From positions 1 through 43,791 of the IMG/VR virus record IMGVR_UViG_3300020185_000093: a DNA stretch of 43,791 nt, one strand, 5' to 3'. Shown here piece after piece: positions 15,902 through 25,232 of this stretch; within the stretch, counting starts at the first letter, position 1, and each line of letters starts with the position of its first letter. The notes beneath the pieces were generated by a model. The model was not told where the DNA came from, did no database searches, and was given only the letters and a program-made list of their open reading frames with translations. The position numbers and the translations under genes were made by a program. The stretch comes from a virus.

Positions 15902-18229
15902 TTATGCTGGAAATGTTGCTCCAGTTGGTAATACATTGAAATCTAGTATAATAAATTCAGCTGTTTTAGTTGGTTGTAAGAAAATCTGACCTATTAATTC
16001 ATTTCTATCAATAACATCTGGTGTATTATTTGTTTCATCCATTACTACTTTAAAGGCATATAATCCTTGTCTTTGTTGTACTGATTCTAAATATGGATTT
16101 ACTTGTGTTAAGAAGTTTTGTCTTGTTGCTATTGTATTTTGTTCAAATACTAAATTATCAGCAATTTGAGAAATATAATCTTTAAGTGTAATCAATAATC
16201 TTCGTACATTTACTCTATCTAAAGCAGTAGCTGCTTTTTGTAGTGTTTTCTGACCGAATACTACAACTCCTTGTTGTGGGAATGATGCAATCGGATTAAC
16301 ATTTGCTTCATACAAAGTATCTCTATTTGCAGATGTTAATTTTCTTTCTGCTCTTACTACAGAACCTAATCCACCTCTAGTAATACCTGCTGGAGCAAAC
16401 CATGGGTCTGAAGAAGCATCTGTAAATGCATATACTCCTGGTATCATTGTAGAAGCTGGTACATAAACTAATAATCCACTACTTGGGTCAATAGTTTGTA
16501 ACCAAGGCCAATAAGCTGCGGCATAACTTGAATCAATAGCGGCTGCATTTTGGTTTACAGTTCCGATAGCCGTATTATATTTTACTAAATCCATTATATA
16601 AATTGCATCTCCTCTTGCAATAACCATATTTTTAACTGCATTACATTGTACAGCATAGTTTGCATAATATAAACCTGGAGTTGAAATTACATTGTATTGA
16701 TATTCGTCCTGATTTGCTAATAAGTTAATTGCATTTGTATAATCTTCTCCAACTAAACCTTGAGTATTTACTGAACTAATTTTTTCATAGAATAAATTTG
16801 CACTTACACTATTTAAATTAGATCCTACTGCTTGGTCAAATGAACCTGATCCTAATTGTGGTAAAGAACTTGTAAATTCACTTTTTGCAATACCATTATT
16901 ATCAAAATAATTTGGTGTGTTTGAATTTACTTGTTTTACTCTTATATAATTTGAAATATTTGGATAAGATCCTGATTCTTGTAAATATGTTCCTGAGCCA
17001 TCTGGGGCTACTACTACATTTGAAGTAACATCACCAATTGCTCTAGAAATATAATTTGGTGAAAATGGATCTAAAGAAATATTATTAAATTGTTCTAAGA
17101 TTACTTTTTGATTATTATTATCATTACCTCGTCTAACAAATAATGAAAAAGCACCTGATGATGTATTTACAGCACCAATCTCCCATCTAATATTATCCGC
17201 AGAACCACTTGATAAAGCTCCATTTGTTAATTCTATTCCTGATGTATCAGCTCCTGCTGGTGATGTGTTATTCATTATAACACCTTCTGATAATGTTTCT
17301 AAAACAAATGCTGCTTCATTTTCTATCATTGCATCCGTTAGAATAAATGTAGGCGCTACGGCTGGTGAACCAATATCTCCTGCTGCTATACTTACTTCAT
17401 CTCCTGAGGCATAGCCTGTTCCATCTTGTGTAATTACTACTGATGATACTTCTGTTAATATATTGGGTTGTAAAATTTCAAAGGTTAAATCTCCTGTTAC
17501 TGTTCCTAAAGTTCCTAAACCAGTTAATGTTGCAGCTGTTATTGTAATTTGTTCACCTGCAGCATATAAAGTTCCTTCAGCAACTATAGTAACTGTAGTA
17601 ATTGTACTTCCTGCTGATGTTATTGTAACTGTTGCTCCTGTTCCAGAAGTTGTAGTAATAGCTTGTGCTGCTGTAGTGTCATCTAACGTAGTAGTTGGGG
17701 CAGAACCTACAATATTTAAGGTTGTTGCTCCAATAAGTATCCCATTTGAATTACTTGTAACAACAGTTGCTTGAGCACCTGCTCCTGTTCCAGTATTTGT
17801 AATAAGATCTTCAGAAGAATATGTTGAAGGTGCAGTTGATCCACTACCTTCATTTGGTTGTAATCCACTAATTAAATCACCAATTAAACCAGCATTTGCT
17901 GCTTCAATATTATTTTGGATTGTTGTTGATATAGCAGGTGTAAAACTACCACTTGTTACTCTAGTTACAAGCAAAGAAGTTCCACCTTGTTGGAAATAAT
18001 TATTTGCTGAAATTGAGGTTAGATAAGTATAGTCGTTAGAACCACTTTCTAAAGTAGAGCCAAAAATTGTTTGGAATGAACTAAATGAACTACAAAGAGT
18101 TGGTTTTTCAACCGGTCCTTTTACTGTTGGTCCTATAATTGCCGCTCCTCTAGTTAAGGGTTGAGCCGTAACAAGGGATTGATCGTTTTCTCTTGCTAAT
18201 ACTCCTGGAGATATTAATGTTTCTGCCAT
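15902..18229 (-). CDS. 18: Contractile tail sheath protein (gp18-like)
   Basis: This 775-residue protein is the contractile sheath subunit. The N-terminus (ISPGVLARENDQS) and RGAAIIGPTVKGPVEKPTL are typical, as is the C-terminal third (TAADRVN-like ALDRVNVRRLLITLKDYISQ, FEQNTIATRQNFLTQVNPYLE, GQIFLQPTKTAEFIILDF), which makes the inner, tube-facing domain. Residues near 120-310 hold a Thr/Gly/Ala-rich insertion with two repeats of a G-x-x-Y-x-x-G-(D/E) type (GTLYAAGEQITI, GTGYASGDEVSI), probably a surface-exposed beta domain on the outside of the sheath. T4 gp18 is 659 residues, so the insertion accounts for the extra length. It is followed by the tube gene. Confidence 0.9.
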   Translation of the reverse strand: MAETLISPGVLARENDQSLVTAQPLTRGAAIIGPTVKGPVEKPTLCSSFSSFQTIFGSTLESGSNDYTYLTSISANNYFQQGGTSLLVTRVTSGSFTPAISTTIQNNIEAANAGLIGDLISGLQPNEGSGSTAPSTYSSEDLITNTGTGAGAQATVVTSNSNGILIGATTLNIVGSAPTTTLDDTTAAQAITTTSGTGATVTITSAGSTITTVTIVAEGTLYAAGEQITITAATLTGLGTLGTVTGDLTFEILQPNILTEVSSVVITQDGTGYASGDEVSIAAGDIGSPAVAPTFILTDAMIENEAAFVLETLSEGVIMNNTSPAGADTSGIELTNGALSSGSADNIRWEIGAVNTSSGAFSLFVRRGNDNNNQKVILEQFNNISLDPFSPNYISRAIGDVTSNVVVAPDGSGTYLQESGSYPNISNYIRVKQVNSNTPNYFDNNGIAKSEFTSSLPQLGSGSFDQAVGSNLNSVSANLFYEKISSVNTQGLVGEDYTNAINLLANQDEYQYNVISTPGLYYANYAVQCNAVKNMVIARGDAIYIMDLVKYNTAIGTVNQNAAAIDSSYAAAYWPWLQTIDPSSGLLVYVPASTMIPGVYAFTDASSDPWFAPAGITRGGLGSVVRAERKLTSANRDTLYEANVNPIASFPQQGVVVFGQKTLQKAATALDRVNVRRLLITLKDYISQIADNLVFEQNTIATRQNFLTQVNPYLESVQQRQGLYAFKVVMDETNNTPDVIDRNELIGQIFLQPTKTAEFIILDFNVLPTGATFPA

Positions 18230-18256
18230 TTTGTTTATATTATTTTAATATTGTTT

Positions 18257-18268
18257 TATTATAAATAT
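18257..18268 (-). promoter_or_regulatory. Late-promoter-like motif before the sheath gene
   Basis: The sense strand reads ATATTTATAATA then AAAC, 27 bases before the sheath ATG. It is an exact copy of the recurrent motif. Confidence 0.55.
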
Positions 18269-18287
18269 TAGAAAAAGATTCAAAAAT

Positions 18288-18542
18288 TTATTCTGTTGTA
18301 GTAAATTCCCCAGAATCTAAATTGATATTTCCTTCTCCATATTTTTCTTGAAGTTCTTTAGCAGTTTTATTAGTTTTTTCTGTTAAATCTCCTAATTTAT
18401 CTATAACTATTGACCTTTGTCCTTCTAAAATTGCTTTTTGAATATCAATTTGCCCTAATTCAAAAGTAACAGCATTTTGTTGTTTTTGGTAATCCTTAAG
18501 GATTTCTAATTCTTCTTTTGATAACTTAATTATTTTACTCAT
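18288..18542 (-). CDS. Small coiled-coil protein upstream of the sheath gene
   Basis: This 84-residue, highly charged protein is predicted by eye to be almost entirely helical (LSKEELEILKDYQKQQN, ILEGQRSIVIDKLGDLTEKT, KTAKELQEKYG), with heptad-like spacing of Leu/Ile. I know no function. Small helical proteins of this kind are common near tail genes in marine T4-like phages. A variant late motif lies 14 bases before its start, so it is probably expressed with virion genes. Confidence 0.6.
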   Translation of the reverse strand: MSKIIKLSKEELEILKDYQKQQNAVTFELGQIDIQKAILEGQRSIVIDKLGDLTEKTNKTAKELQEKYGEGNINLDSGEFTTTE

Positions 18543-18556
18543 TTTTTATTTATTAT

Positions 18557-18568
18557 AATTATACATAT
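18557..18568 (-). promoter_or_regulatory. Variant late-promoter-like motif before the coiled-coil gene
   Basis: The sense strand reads ATATGTATAATT, then ATAATAAATAA. It shares the ATATGTATAA core with the copies at 15296 and 40910, and lies 14 bases before the ATG at 18542. Confidence 0.4.
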
Positions 18569-18576
18569 TTAATTTT

Positions 18577-19575
18577 TTATACAAAATTGATAGTAGAAAA
18601 TATAGCTTTATGATACTCATCAGTTAAATCTGTGTATTCACCATCAATTATATACCCTATTTTATCTACTACATCTGGTAGGTCTAAACATAAATTAGGA
18701 TTACCAGAAATTTGGGTTTCTAAACTATTTACTACTAAAGTTAATTTAGGTAATTTATTATCATATATTATTATCCTAGGTGTCCAATTATCTGTAATAA
18801 TTTTTTTAAAAGTATTAGAATTTTGAAAAAATATTTTAAAATGAGTATGAAAAAGTGAACCAGGGATAAAATTAAAAGGACCTTTTGGATTACCATCAAT
18901 ATCATATGATTCATAGCTTATCTTATCTTCTATGGCTTCAGGGAATATTTTATATTTAAAATTACGTATAAGGTGCCCCCAATAATCTTCAGCATCTTTA
19001 AATTTACCATCTTCTTTAAAAGAATGTTCATCACACATATAAAATTCCTTATCAATTAAAGGTAATATTTTTTTTAAATTAGATTTAGATAAAATATTAA
19101 GCATAAACCCAGGGAATCTATTTTTTTTATCTTGCAACCCATTTACTTTAGAGGTTAAGAAGGGTACAGGATTTAATAATGATTCTAAAATTAAATCGTT
19201 CATTTTAATATCATAATTAATAAAACTAAAATACTCATAATCAAGTGATATCCCTAAATTCCCCGCTAATAAGATTTGATTAAAAGCTGTCCAACCATAA
19301 TCCCCAACAATGTTTTGTAGTTTAATTGGGTTGTTTTTAAAATTTAAAGTTTTCCAAAATACCATTCCCCTATAAGGATAATGAATTATAGGGTTACTTT
19401 TATCATATATATAATACTCTATTTTGTTTTGGAGGGTTTGAGAGATTGGGATGTGTGATAATACCATCACATCAAAACCTTTAGCTTTTAAACATTTAAT
19501 ATTTTCTAATAGTATTTTTTTTTTAATTTTAGTATCACAATGACATAAAATTATAATTAAATTATTATTTGTCAT
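18577..19575 (-). CDS. Probable glycosyltransferase (GT-A type), last gene of the glycan cassette
   Basis: The 332-residue protein begins with a Rossmann-like strand (LIIILCHCDT) and an alternating strand/helix N-terminus (ECLK-type helix, GFDVMVLSHIP). An acidic site YFSFINYDIKMND near 115-127 sits where GT-A enzymes have their metal-binding DXD-like residues. NGLQDKKNRFPGFML and KDAEDYWGHLIRNF could form the acceptor side. This suggests a nucleotide-sugar-dependent transferase, but the family is uncertain because no canonical DXD is present. It overlaps the 3' end of the four-domain enzyme by 11 bases, implying translational coupling and a shared pathway. Confidence 0.5.
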   Translation of the reverse strand: MTNNNLIIILCHCDTKIKKKILLENIKCLKAKGFDVMVLSHIPISQTLQNKIEYYIYDKSNPIIHYPYRGMVFWKTLNFKNNPIKLQNIVGDYGWTAFNQILLAGNLGISLDYEYFSFINYDIKMNDLILESLLNPVPFLTSKVNGLQDKKNRFPGFMLNILSKSNLKKILPLIDKEFYMCDEHSFKEDGKFKDAEDYWGHLIRNFKYKIFPEAIEDKISYESYDIDGNPKGPFNFIPGSLFHTHFKIFFQNSNTFKKIITDNWTPRIIIYDNKLPKLTLVVNSLETQISGNPNLCLDLPDVVDKIGYIIDGEYTDLTDEYHKAIFSTINFV

Positions 19576-22500
19576 AACATGCTATATAGTTGTTTTTATT
19601 TTTATTTTCTTCATACTTTTCTACAGACTCATATTCTATATAATTAATATTATTATTACTACTTTTAAACCAATCTCCTTTATTATTTAATATCTGGTTA
19701 ATAATAGATTGTTCAGACTTATATAATGTAAGTAAATTTTTCTTAGTATCCACAATATTTTTATCTAGTTTAGTACTGGATTTTCCGAATACATATAATA
19801 TGTCTTCTAAAATAATTTTATCAATATAATCTTTAATAAAATTAAACACAGCTTTATGTTGTGGGTGTCCATATTCACCTATAGGGTTATGTGTTACTAT
19901 TTTTTCCCATTGTCTATTTAATAATATAGATTCAATATCGTATCTTTCAGGTGGATTATGTAAATCATCTTTATGATCAAATATTTCCCAAGACCCCACA
20001 TTTAATTTTGTCATTACTTGTTCAAATTCTTTACTTCTAATTTTATTTGATTTATTAGTAAGACAAATAACTTTATATTCCGGACCATGTTTTATTAATT
20101 CCGCGCCACCAAATATTAATTCATCATCAGGATGAGATACTACCATTAATTTTTTTATTTGGTGATCTTGATACATTAGATCTAAAGTTTTACTATTTTT
20201 AGGGACAACTGATGGGTCGGGACCATGTATAAAATAGGGTTGTTTGTTTGTTACATCAAACATAACATCAAATCCTTTATCTAATATATTTTGATCTACA
20301 ACAACTTTTTCTTTAGGAGAATAATAATTATTCCATGTAATGGGTAAATAATTAGTTTTATTTTCTTTCCAAAGTAATGCATTAGTTACTCTTTCTTCTG
20401 AGAATGCGTTATCGTCGGCAAATATTTGGAGATTTTGGGTATTTAGTTGTTTATTTAAGTCTAAACATCTTTGGAAAAATGATTCCGAATCTTTATTATA
20501 AAAGTAAAAACCAGTTGCTATAATAACATTATTTGGATTTCTTTTAATATCTAAAATATTAGATACTTCAGCTCCATAATGTCCCTCTAATTTAATATTT
20601 TTATATTTTCTCCAATGAACCATATCTTCATCAAAATATCTCATAAATAAGGGATAATCCTTTAAGTTTAAAAGGTATTTTAAAGAATCATCAATATTTT
20701 CAGTAGCAAAAGCATCACCATCTATCCAAGCAAAATTTTTATAGTCAGTTTTTAAAGAGTCTATACTAGTTAAATACTTAGCAAAATATATAGAATAGTC
20801 TTTGTCTATTAAATCAAATTCCTTGTTAGTATATCTTATAGGTTTAGGATCAAAGTTAATTCTTTTATTTATTACATTAGGTAAATTAATTTTTGAGTCA
20901 CAATTAAACCCATATACTATTAGTTTATATTTTGAATGTTTTAATAAACTTTTTGCTAAAACTTCTATCATAGATAGATATTTTTCATCTCCTCCTGTTA
21001 CCCAAACAAATTCATAATTTTCTTTAGGTTCTAATAAGTTTAAACATTCTAAATAAACCTGATCTACTGTAATTGATTTTTGACATATATGTTGTTTTGA
21101 TGTTCCTTCATTTTTAGGACACCAATCCCAATTACCTGGGTCAAATGTAAAATCTTTATTAACCCAACAATTATTACATACTGTATTATTTTCTACTTTA
21201 GTTAAATTATTTGTAAATTCATAACCAAATGGAATAAAATTATTAACCATTAAAGTTGGTTTATTTAAAGCCCAATTTGCCCAAGATAAACCAGAACCTA
21301 AACCTATAAATAAATCAGCGTGATACAGATAATTAAATGTTTTTTCCCAATTAAGTTTCTTTTTATCTATTATATTAGTTCCTGAAAACCCCTCATAGGA
21401 TAAATTAACTATTTTATATCCTTTTTTATGTAGTTTTTTTGCTAAATTTCTCCATTTATCATGAGGCCATTCTTTTAATCCAGAGGTTGCTCTAGGACCT
21501 ATACAAATGTATTTTTCTTTAATTGGTCTTTTTCCAATTTTAAAATCAACTCCATAATTAATTTCTTTATATGGTAAACCTAAAGCATCAGTTGCAGTTT
21601 GAATTAAAGGAATGGTATTTACTTGGTTTTTATTTTTTACACCTTTATCCCATTTTCCATTAGTTTTAAACCAACCTATTTTATAATGAGCATATCCTTG
21701 AGAAGTAATATCATTAGGTTTTACAAATAATAAATCTTTATATTCTGTTAAGTTTTCAAACCATTCATTATGAAATGTACTAACTACAACTTTACAATTA
21801 TGTTTTTTTTGAAATTCTAATACTTGAGGAGTCCATGCTAAAGTATCCCCTATAGATTTAGAATCTAAAGATATTCTTATTACTTTGTTCGTTACATCAA
21901 AAGTATGAATTATTTCCCCATTAACTTTAATAATCCAAGGAACATAATATTCATGATTACATTTAGTCCACATATTATTTTTAATGGTACTAGAATGGAT
22001 TACTTTATTAGTATCAGAATTTATAAATTCTACAAAATATTCTTTTTTATTTGAACCAAGTACCTCTAATTTAACTCCTTGATAAAAGCTAATTTCTATA
22101 GTGTTTTTTGGGGGATTTTTTACAAAAGATTGTATTTCTTTATCTGCAATTTTAGCTACGTTTTCCCAAGTAAATTTCTTTCTTAATTCTTTAGATTCTT
22201 TTAAAGCTATTTTTTTATGGTAATCATAATTATCATAAGCATCCCTCATTACCTCCTTAAGATGTTCAAAATCTGGTATATAAAACTCTCCTGATAGTTC
22301 TGATTGTGAATATGTACTATATTCTCCTCTAATAGCGGGTTGTGTGCCTAGTATATCTACAGGTAACCCTTTACCTTCAGCAAATTCTAGTTGTGCACTA
22401 CAATTTGAATAAATAGAAGGAGTACCACAAGCCATAGCTTCTATTAAGGGTAAATTCCATCCTTCTGATCTGGCACAAGATAAAAATACATGGCCTTTTT

Positions 22501-23311
22501 GAAGATATTTTATATATTCTTCCCTAGTAGGAAAATGTTTTATTTTAATTCGAGGATCATCTAGTTTATAATGTTTTAATCTTTCTTCTGTTGTTTCAAA
22601 CCCATCTTTTGCAAACATATTATCTATAGATATTACTAAATCTACAGGTTCATCTTTATCAAATTCTTCTAAAAAACTTTCAATTACCTCTTTTGTTGAT
22701 TTTCTATAATCCCACCTACCAAAATGAATAAACTTAAATCTTCCATCATCATATTCCGAAAGGGTTGCCTTACTATTAGGTTTAAATATTTTTCCATCTA
22801 CTGCTTCTGGGATTACTTTAATTTTTGATTCAGGGATTCCCTGGTTTATATTACATTCTTTTTGCCATTGGGAAGGTACCCATATTTGGTCATATTCTTT
22901 TATTTTATTATAGAAAGTAGTTGGGTATTCTGTTGTTTCCCATACAATATAAGCAATTTTAGGTCCCTCATAATTTTGATAAAAATAGTGGTGATTTACT
23001 TCTGCTAATACTATATTTAAATTATGATCAAGTTCATTAGGATAATCTTTATAAACATCATAATCATATAATTTTTTATCGGGTCCAAATAAAGTTTGTT
23101 GGGTTATAAGTTTTTTATCTAAATCAGTTATATATGGTTCTTTATTAAAAGGTTCATCTATTATACCATCAAAATATTTAGGAACTGTAAAATTTCTAAT
23201 TTTTAAAGGATAATAATTAGATAGAGTTCTAAAAAAGTCTCGGGAATGGTTATTAAAACCTGTTGTTCCTATATAACAACTAGAAATTAAAATTTTAGTA
23301 TTTTTTAACAT
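19565..23311 (-). CDS. Four-domain glycan enzyme: GT4 + BAHT-like heptosyltransferase + DXD glycosyltransferase + PIG-L deacetylase
   Basis: This 1248-residue protein joins four apparent enzymes. Residues 1-395 form a GT-B/GT4 glycosyltransferase with the EX7E pair Glu283/Glu291 in SEGWNLPLIEAMACGTP. Residues 404-760 resemble bacterial autotransporter heptosyltransferases (Aah/TibC): an N-terminal strand section with NNMWTKCNHEYYVPW, then SIGDTLAWTPQVLEF at 486-500, and four cysteines at 712, 715, 731 and 743 (C-x2-C-x15-C-x11-C) where TibC binds iron. Residues 764-1035 form a GT-A domain with DGD at 864-866 (AWIDGDAFAT). Residues 1053-1175 are a PIG-L/LmbE-type de-N-acetylase with SHPDDE (1059-1064) and GHPQH (1148-1152), the zinc and catalytic residues. 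All key residues are present, so all four could be active. The gene starts directly after the GT9-like gene. The substrate is unknown; fibre proteins or a surface glycan are candidates. Confidence 0.8.
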   Translation of the reverse strand: MLKNTKILISSCYIGTTGFNNHSRDFFRTLSNYYPLKIRNFTVPKYFDGIIDEPFNKEPYITDLDKKLITQQTLFGPDKKLYDYDVYKDYPNELDHNLNIVLAEVNHHYFYQNYEGPKIAYIVWETTEYPTTFYNKIKEYDQIWVPSQWQKECNINQGIPESKIKVIPEAVDGKIFKPNSKATLSEYDDGRFKFIHFGRWDYRKSTKEVIESFLEEFDKDEPVDLVISIDNMFAKDGFETTEERLKHYKLDDPRIKIKHFPTREEYIKYLQKGHVFLSCARSEGWNLPLIEAMACGTPSIYSNCSAQLEFAEGKGLPVDILGTQPAIRGEYSTYSQSELSGEFYIPDFEHLKEVMRDAYDNYDYHKKIALKESKELRKKFTWENVAKIADKEIQSFVKNPPKNTIEISFYQGVKLEVLGSNKKEYFVEFINSDTNKVIHSSTIKNNMWTKCNHEYYVPWIIKVNGEIIHTFDVTNKVIRISLDSKSIGDTLAWTPQVLEFQKKHNCKVVVSTFHNEWFENLTEYKDLLFVKPNDITSQGYAHYKIGWFKTNGKWDKGVKNKNQVNTIPLIQTATDALGLPYKEINYGVDFKIGKRPIKEKYICIGPRATSGLKEWPHDKWRNLAKKLHKKGYKIVNLSYEGFSGTNIIDKKKLNWEKTFNYLYHADLFIGLGSGLSWANWALNKPTLMVNNFIPFGYEFTNNLTKVENNTVCNNCWVNKDFTFDPGNWDWCPKNEGTSKQHICQKSITVDQVYLECLNLLEPKENYEFVWVTGGDEKYLSMIEVLAKSLLKHSKYKLIVYGFNCDSKINLPNVINKRINFDPKPIRYTNKEFDLIDKDYSIYFAKYLTSIDSLKTDYKNFAWIDGDAFATENIDDSLKYLLNLKDYPLFMRYFDEDMVHWRKYKNIKLEGHYGAEVSNILDIKRNPNNVIIATGFYFYNKDSESFFQRCLDLNKQLNTQNLQIFADDNAFSEERVTNALLWKENKTNYLPITWNNYYSPKEKVVVDQNILDKGFDVMFDVTNKQPYFIHGPDPSVVPKNSKTLDLMYQDHQIKKLMVVSHPDDELIFGGAELIKHGPEYKVICLTNKSNKIRSKEFEQVMTKLNVGSWEIFDHKDDLHNPPERYDIESILLNRQWEKIVTHNPIGEYGHPQHKAVFNFIKDYIDKIILEDILYVFGKSSTKLDKNIVDTKKNLLTLYKSEQSIINQILNNKGDWFKSSNNNINYIEYESVEKYEENKNKNNYIACYDK

Positions 23312-24190
23312 TTACTCTTTATTTAATGATGTAATAATTTTATTTATATCAAACACTTCATCTAAATTATTGTAGGGTATACTAGATATGTTTTCAATTA
23401 AAGAAAAAGGGGTGTATGCTATATTATGCAAAGGAATATCTTTAGTGTAAGGATTAGATATAATATTATCATGGAATTTATATCCAAATATTTCTGGTTT
23501 TGTGTTTATCCAACATACTGTAGATTTTTTATTTAATGCTCTAGCCATATGTTGACCAAAGCTGTCTATTAGTAGTCTTTTTTTAGATTTTTGAAGAAGA
23601 ATTGCTATACTTCTATAACCATCTATAGCTTGTAAAGTATCTGGGTATATTAGTTGGTCTTCTCTTTTAATATGGATTATAGTATAATCTTTCTTGTAAT
23701 GGTCAATAAGTTTTTTGACAATAGGGGTTGGAATATCACGAGTCCAAGAATATTGGCTACTAATATTAGGAGGACCCCCATGAGGTTGAATAACCATAAT
23801 AGGTTTATCAGTTGTATAATAGGGAGAAAAATAATCAATTTCAGGTTGGGTAAGATAAATTTGAGGTTGTTCATTATTATACTTAATTCCAAATAACTCA
23901 CACCAAGTTTTTAATAAAGATGTAGGTTTATCAATAATAAAATCAGATGTTTTATAGGGTTCAGATGCAAATATTTTACATTTTTGATCCTTTATATATT
24001 TTAAATATAAACCATTTATTTGATTAATATCATAAACTTCATGTATTTGAGGGTTGTTTAAAAAAACATCAGTAAATGGGGTAACAACTATTAGTTTCGC
24101 GTTTTTATAACGGTTTTTAATGGCTTTTACTATGGCAGTTGCCATTATTGACTTACCAAGTCCTCCTTCAATTTGAAAGATAATATTCAT
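23312..24190 (-). CDS. GT9-like (heptosyltransferase-type) glycosyltransferase
   Basis: This 292-residue protein has the two-lobed layout of GT9 enzymes. The N-terminus FQIEGGLGKSIMATAIVKAI is followed by a Rossmann lobe (AKLIVVTPFTDVFLNNP). The C-terminal lobe starts with IMVIQPHGGPPN and SWTRDIP and continues with IIHIKRED and LLIDSFGQHMARAL, the usual nucleotide-sugar side. ADP-heptose is the common donor in this family, but the donor cannot be read from sequence. It ends exactly before the four-domain enzyme, whose second domain is of a related fold. The start at 24190 is followed at once by the family N-terminal strand. Confidence 0.7.
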   Translation of the reverse strand: MNIIFQIEGGLGKSIMATAIVKAIKNRYKNAKLIVVTPFTDVFLNNPQIHEVYDINQINGLYLKYIKDQKCKIFASEPYKTSDFIIDKPTSLLKTWCELFGIKYNNEQPQIYLTQPEIDYFSPYYTTDKPIMVIQPHGGPPNISSQYSWTRDIPTPIVKKLIDHYKKDYTIIHIKREDQLIYPDTLQAIDGYRSIAILLQKSKKRLLIDSFGQHMARALNKKSTVCWINTKPEIFGYKFHDNIISNPYTKDIPLHNIAYTPFSLIENISSIPYNNLDEVFDINKIITSLNKE

Positions 24191-24265
24191 CTATAACTTA
24201 TTTTTATTTGTAACTATAATATATAAAACTAATTTAATTTTTCCTATTTATTCCATAGAAGAATT

Positions 24266-24583
24266 TTACTCCCAAGGATACCCATTAATAATTGTTGGGG
24301 GGTTTTGAAAACTCTCACCAATCTTATCACTTATTATGTTAGCAGCATTTTCTTCAATATTAGATACATCTACTTGTGATTTTACCCATTCTATTACTGT
24401 TTCTTCAGTTAAATCTTCATAAGGAATAAAATCAGGGTTATCTATAGAACCTGTGAGTGATACTTCACCTACATATCTAGCAGTAAATCCTTCACGTTCT
24501 GATTCTACTCTAAAATCTATATGGTATACTAAATTATCACTAATTTGTCTATGCATATCATTAACTATCCACTTATGTACCAT
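24266..24583 (-). CDS. Hypothetical protein inside the glycan cassette
   Basis: This 105-residue protein interrupts the enzyme cassette. It begins MVHKWIVNDMHRQ, has a strand-rich middle (LVYHIDFRVESE, GFTARYVGEVSL) and ends with a helical part and PPTIINGYPWE. Similar small proteins occur near tail genes of T4-like marine phages, but I know no function. It has an exact late-promoter-like motif 13 bases upstream, unlike the enzymes around it, so it may be a virion-phase gene rather than a pathway enzyme. Confidence 0.55.
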   Translation of the reverse strand: MVHKWIVNDMHRQISDNLVYHIDFRVESEREGFTARYVGEVSLTGSIDNPDFIPYEDLTEETVIEWVKSQVDVSNIEENAANIISDKIGESFQNPPTIINGYPWE

Positions 24584-24596
24584 TTTATTTTTATTT

Positions 24597-24608
24597 TATT
24601 ATAAATAT
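24597..24608 (-). promoter_or_regulatory. Late-promoter-like motif inside the glycan cassette
   Basis: The sense strand reads ATATTTATAATA then AAAT, 13 bases before the ATG at 24583 and 2 bases after the methyltransferase gene. It could drive the small gene plus the downstream GT9-like and four-domain enzyme genes late in infection. Confidence 0.5.
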
Positions 24609-24610
24609 TA

Positions 24611-25231
24611 TTAAATATTTTTATTTAATCCTTTAATCCATGTTTCATCACTATATACCATATTAGGATATAAAGAATCAGTATTTTTTTCTAAAAACTC
24701 ATTTACCGCTTTTACTACTCCAGGCCAAGTTTTACTATAATCATGACCCGATATAATTCCATTTGGTTTTATTTTAGGGAAACATAAATTTAAATCCTGT
24801 TTAACTGCTTTATACTCATGATTTGCATCTATATAAACCACATCAAAATAATTATCAGGAAAATTATTTACTATATTATAACTATAGTCTTTATGTAGAA
24901 TAATATTATCCCAATGTCTAGTATTTATTTTAAATTCATTAAATACATCCTCCCAATTTTCATTTAAATATTTATTAGCTTTTTCTTCACCCTTAAAAGG
25001 ATCAACACAATGGATTTCTTTAAATAAACCAGTTGCCGCAAATAAAGAAGTTGATTCACCCATATAAGATCCAATTTCTAATAAATTTAAAGTAGGAGTT
25101 AATGTTTGTTTTAATGTTGTTGATTGATAATAAGCATCAATTTCATTTAAAAAATCAAAAAAACCGAAAAAGTATCTATTTTTATGGTTTAAATTCCATT
25201 CTAGAGGAGGGTTAAATCTTAATGACTTCAT
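24611..25231 (-). CDS. SAM-dependent methyltransferase
   Basis: This 206-residue class I methyltransferase has the SAM-binding motif I LLEIGSYMGEST (50-61), an acidic end of strand 2 (IHCVDPFKGEE near 73-83), and VVYIDANHEYKAV (131-143) with GIISGHDYSKTWPGV (158-172). These His/Asp pairs are typical of metal-assisted O-methyltransferases of the Methyltransf_24 type, often found with glycosyltransferases, where they methylate sugar hydroxyls. The acceptor is unknown. Its sequence is related to the C-terminal half of the GT25 protein two genes upstream, so the two probably arose by duplication. It follows the dioxygenase gene with a one-base gap. Confidence 0.75.
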   Translation of the reverse strand: MKSLRFNPPLEWNLNHKNRYFFGFFDFLNEIDAYYQSTTLKQTLTPTLNLLEIGSYMGESTSLFAATGLFKEIHCVDPFKGEEKANKYLNENWEDVFNEFKINTRHWDNIILHKDYSYNIVNNFPDNYFDVVYIDANHEYKAVKQDLNLCFPKIKPNGIISGHDYSKTWPGVVKAVNEFLEKNTDSLYPNMVYSDETWIKGLNKNI

Positions 25232-25232
25232 A

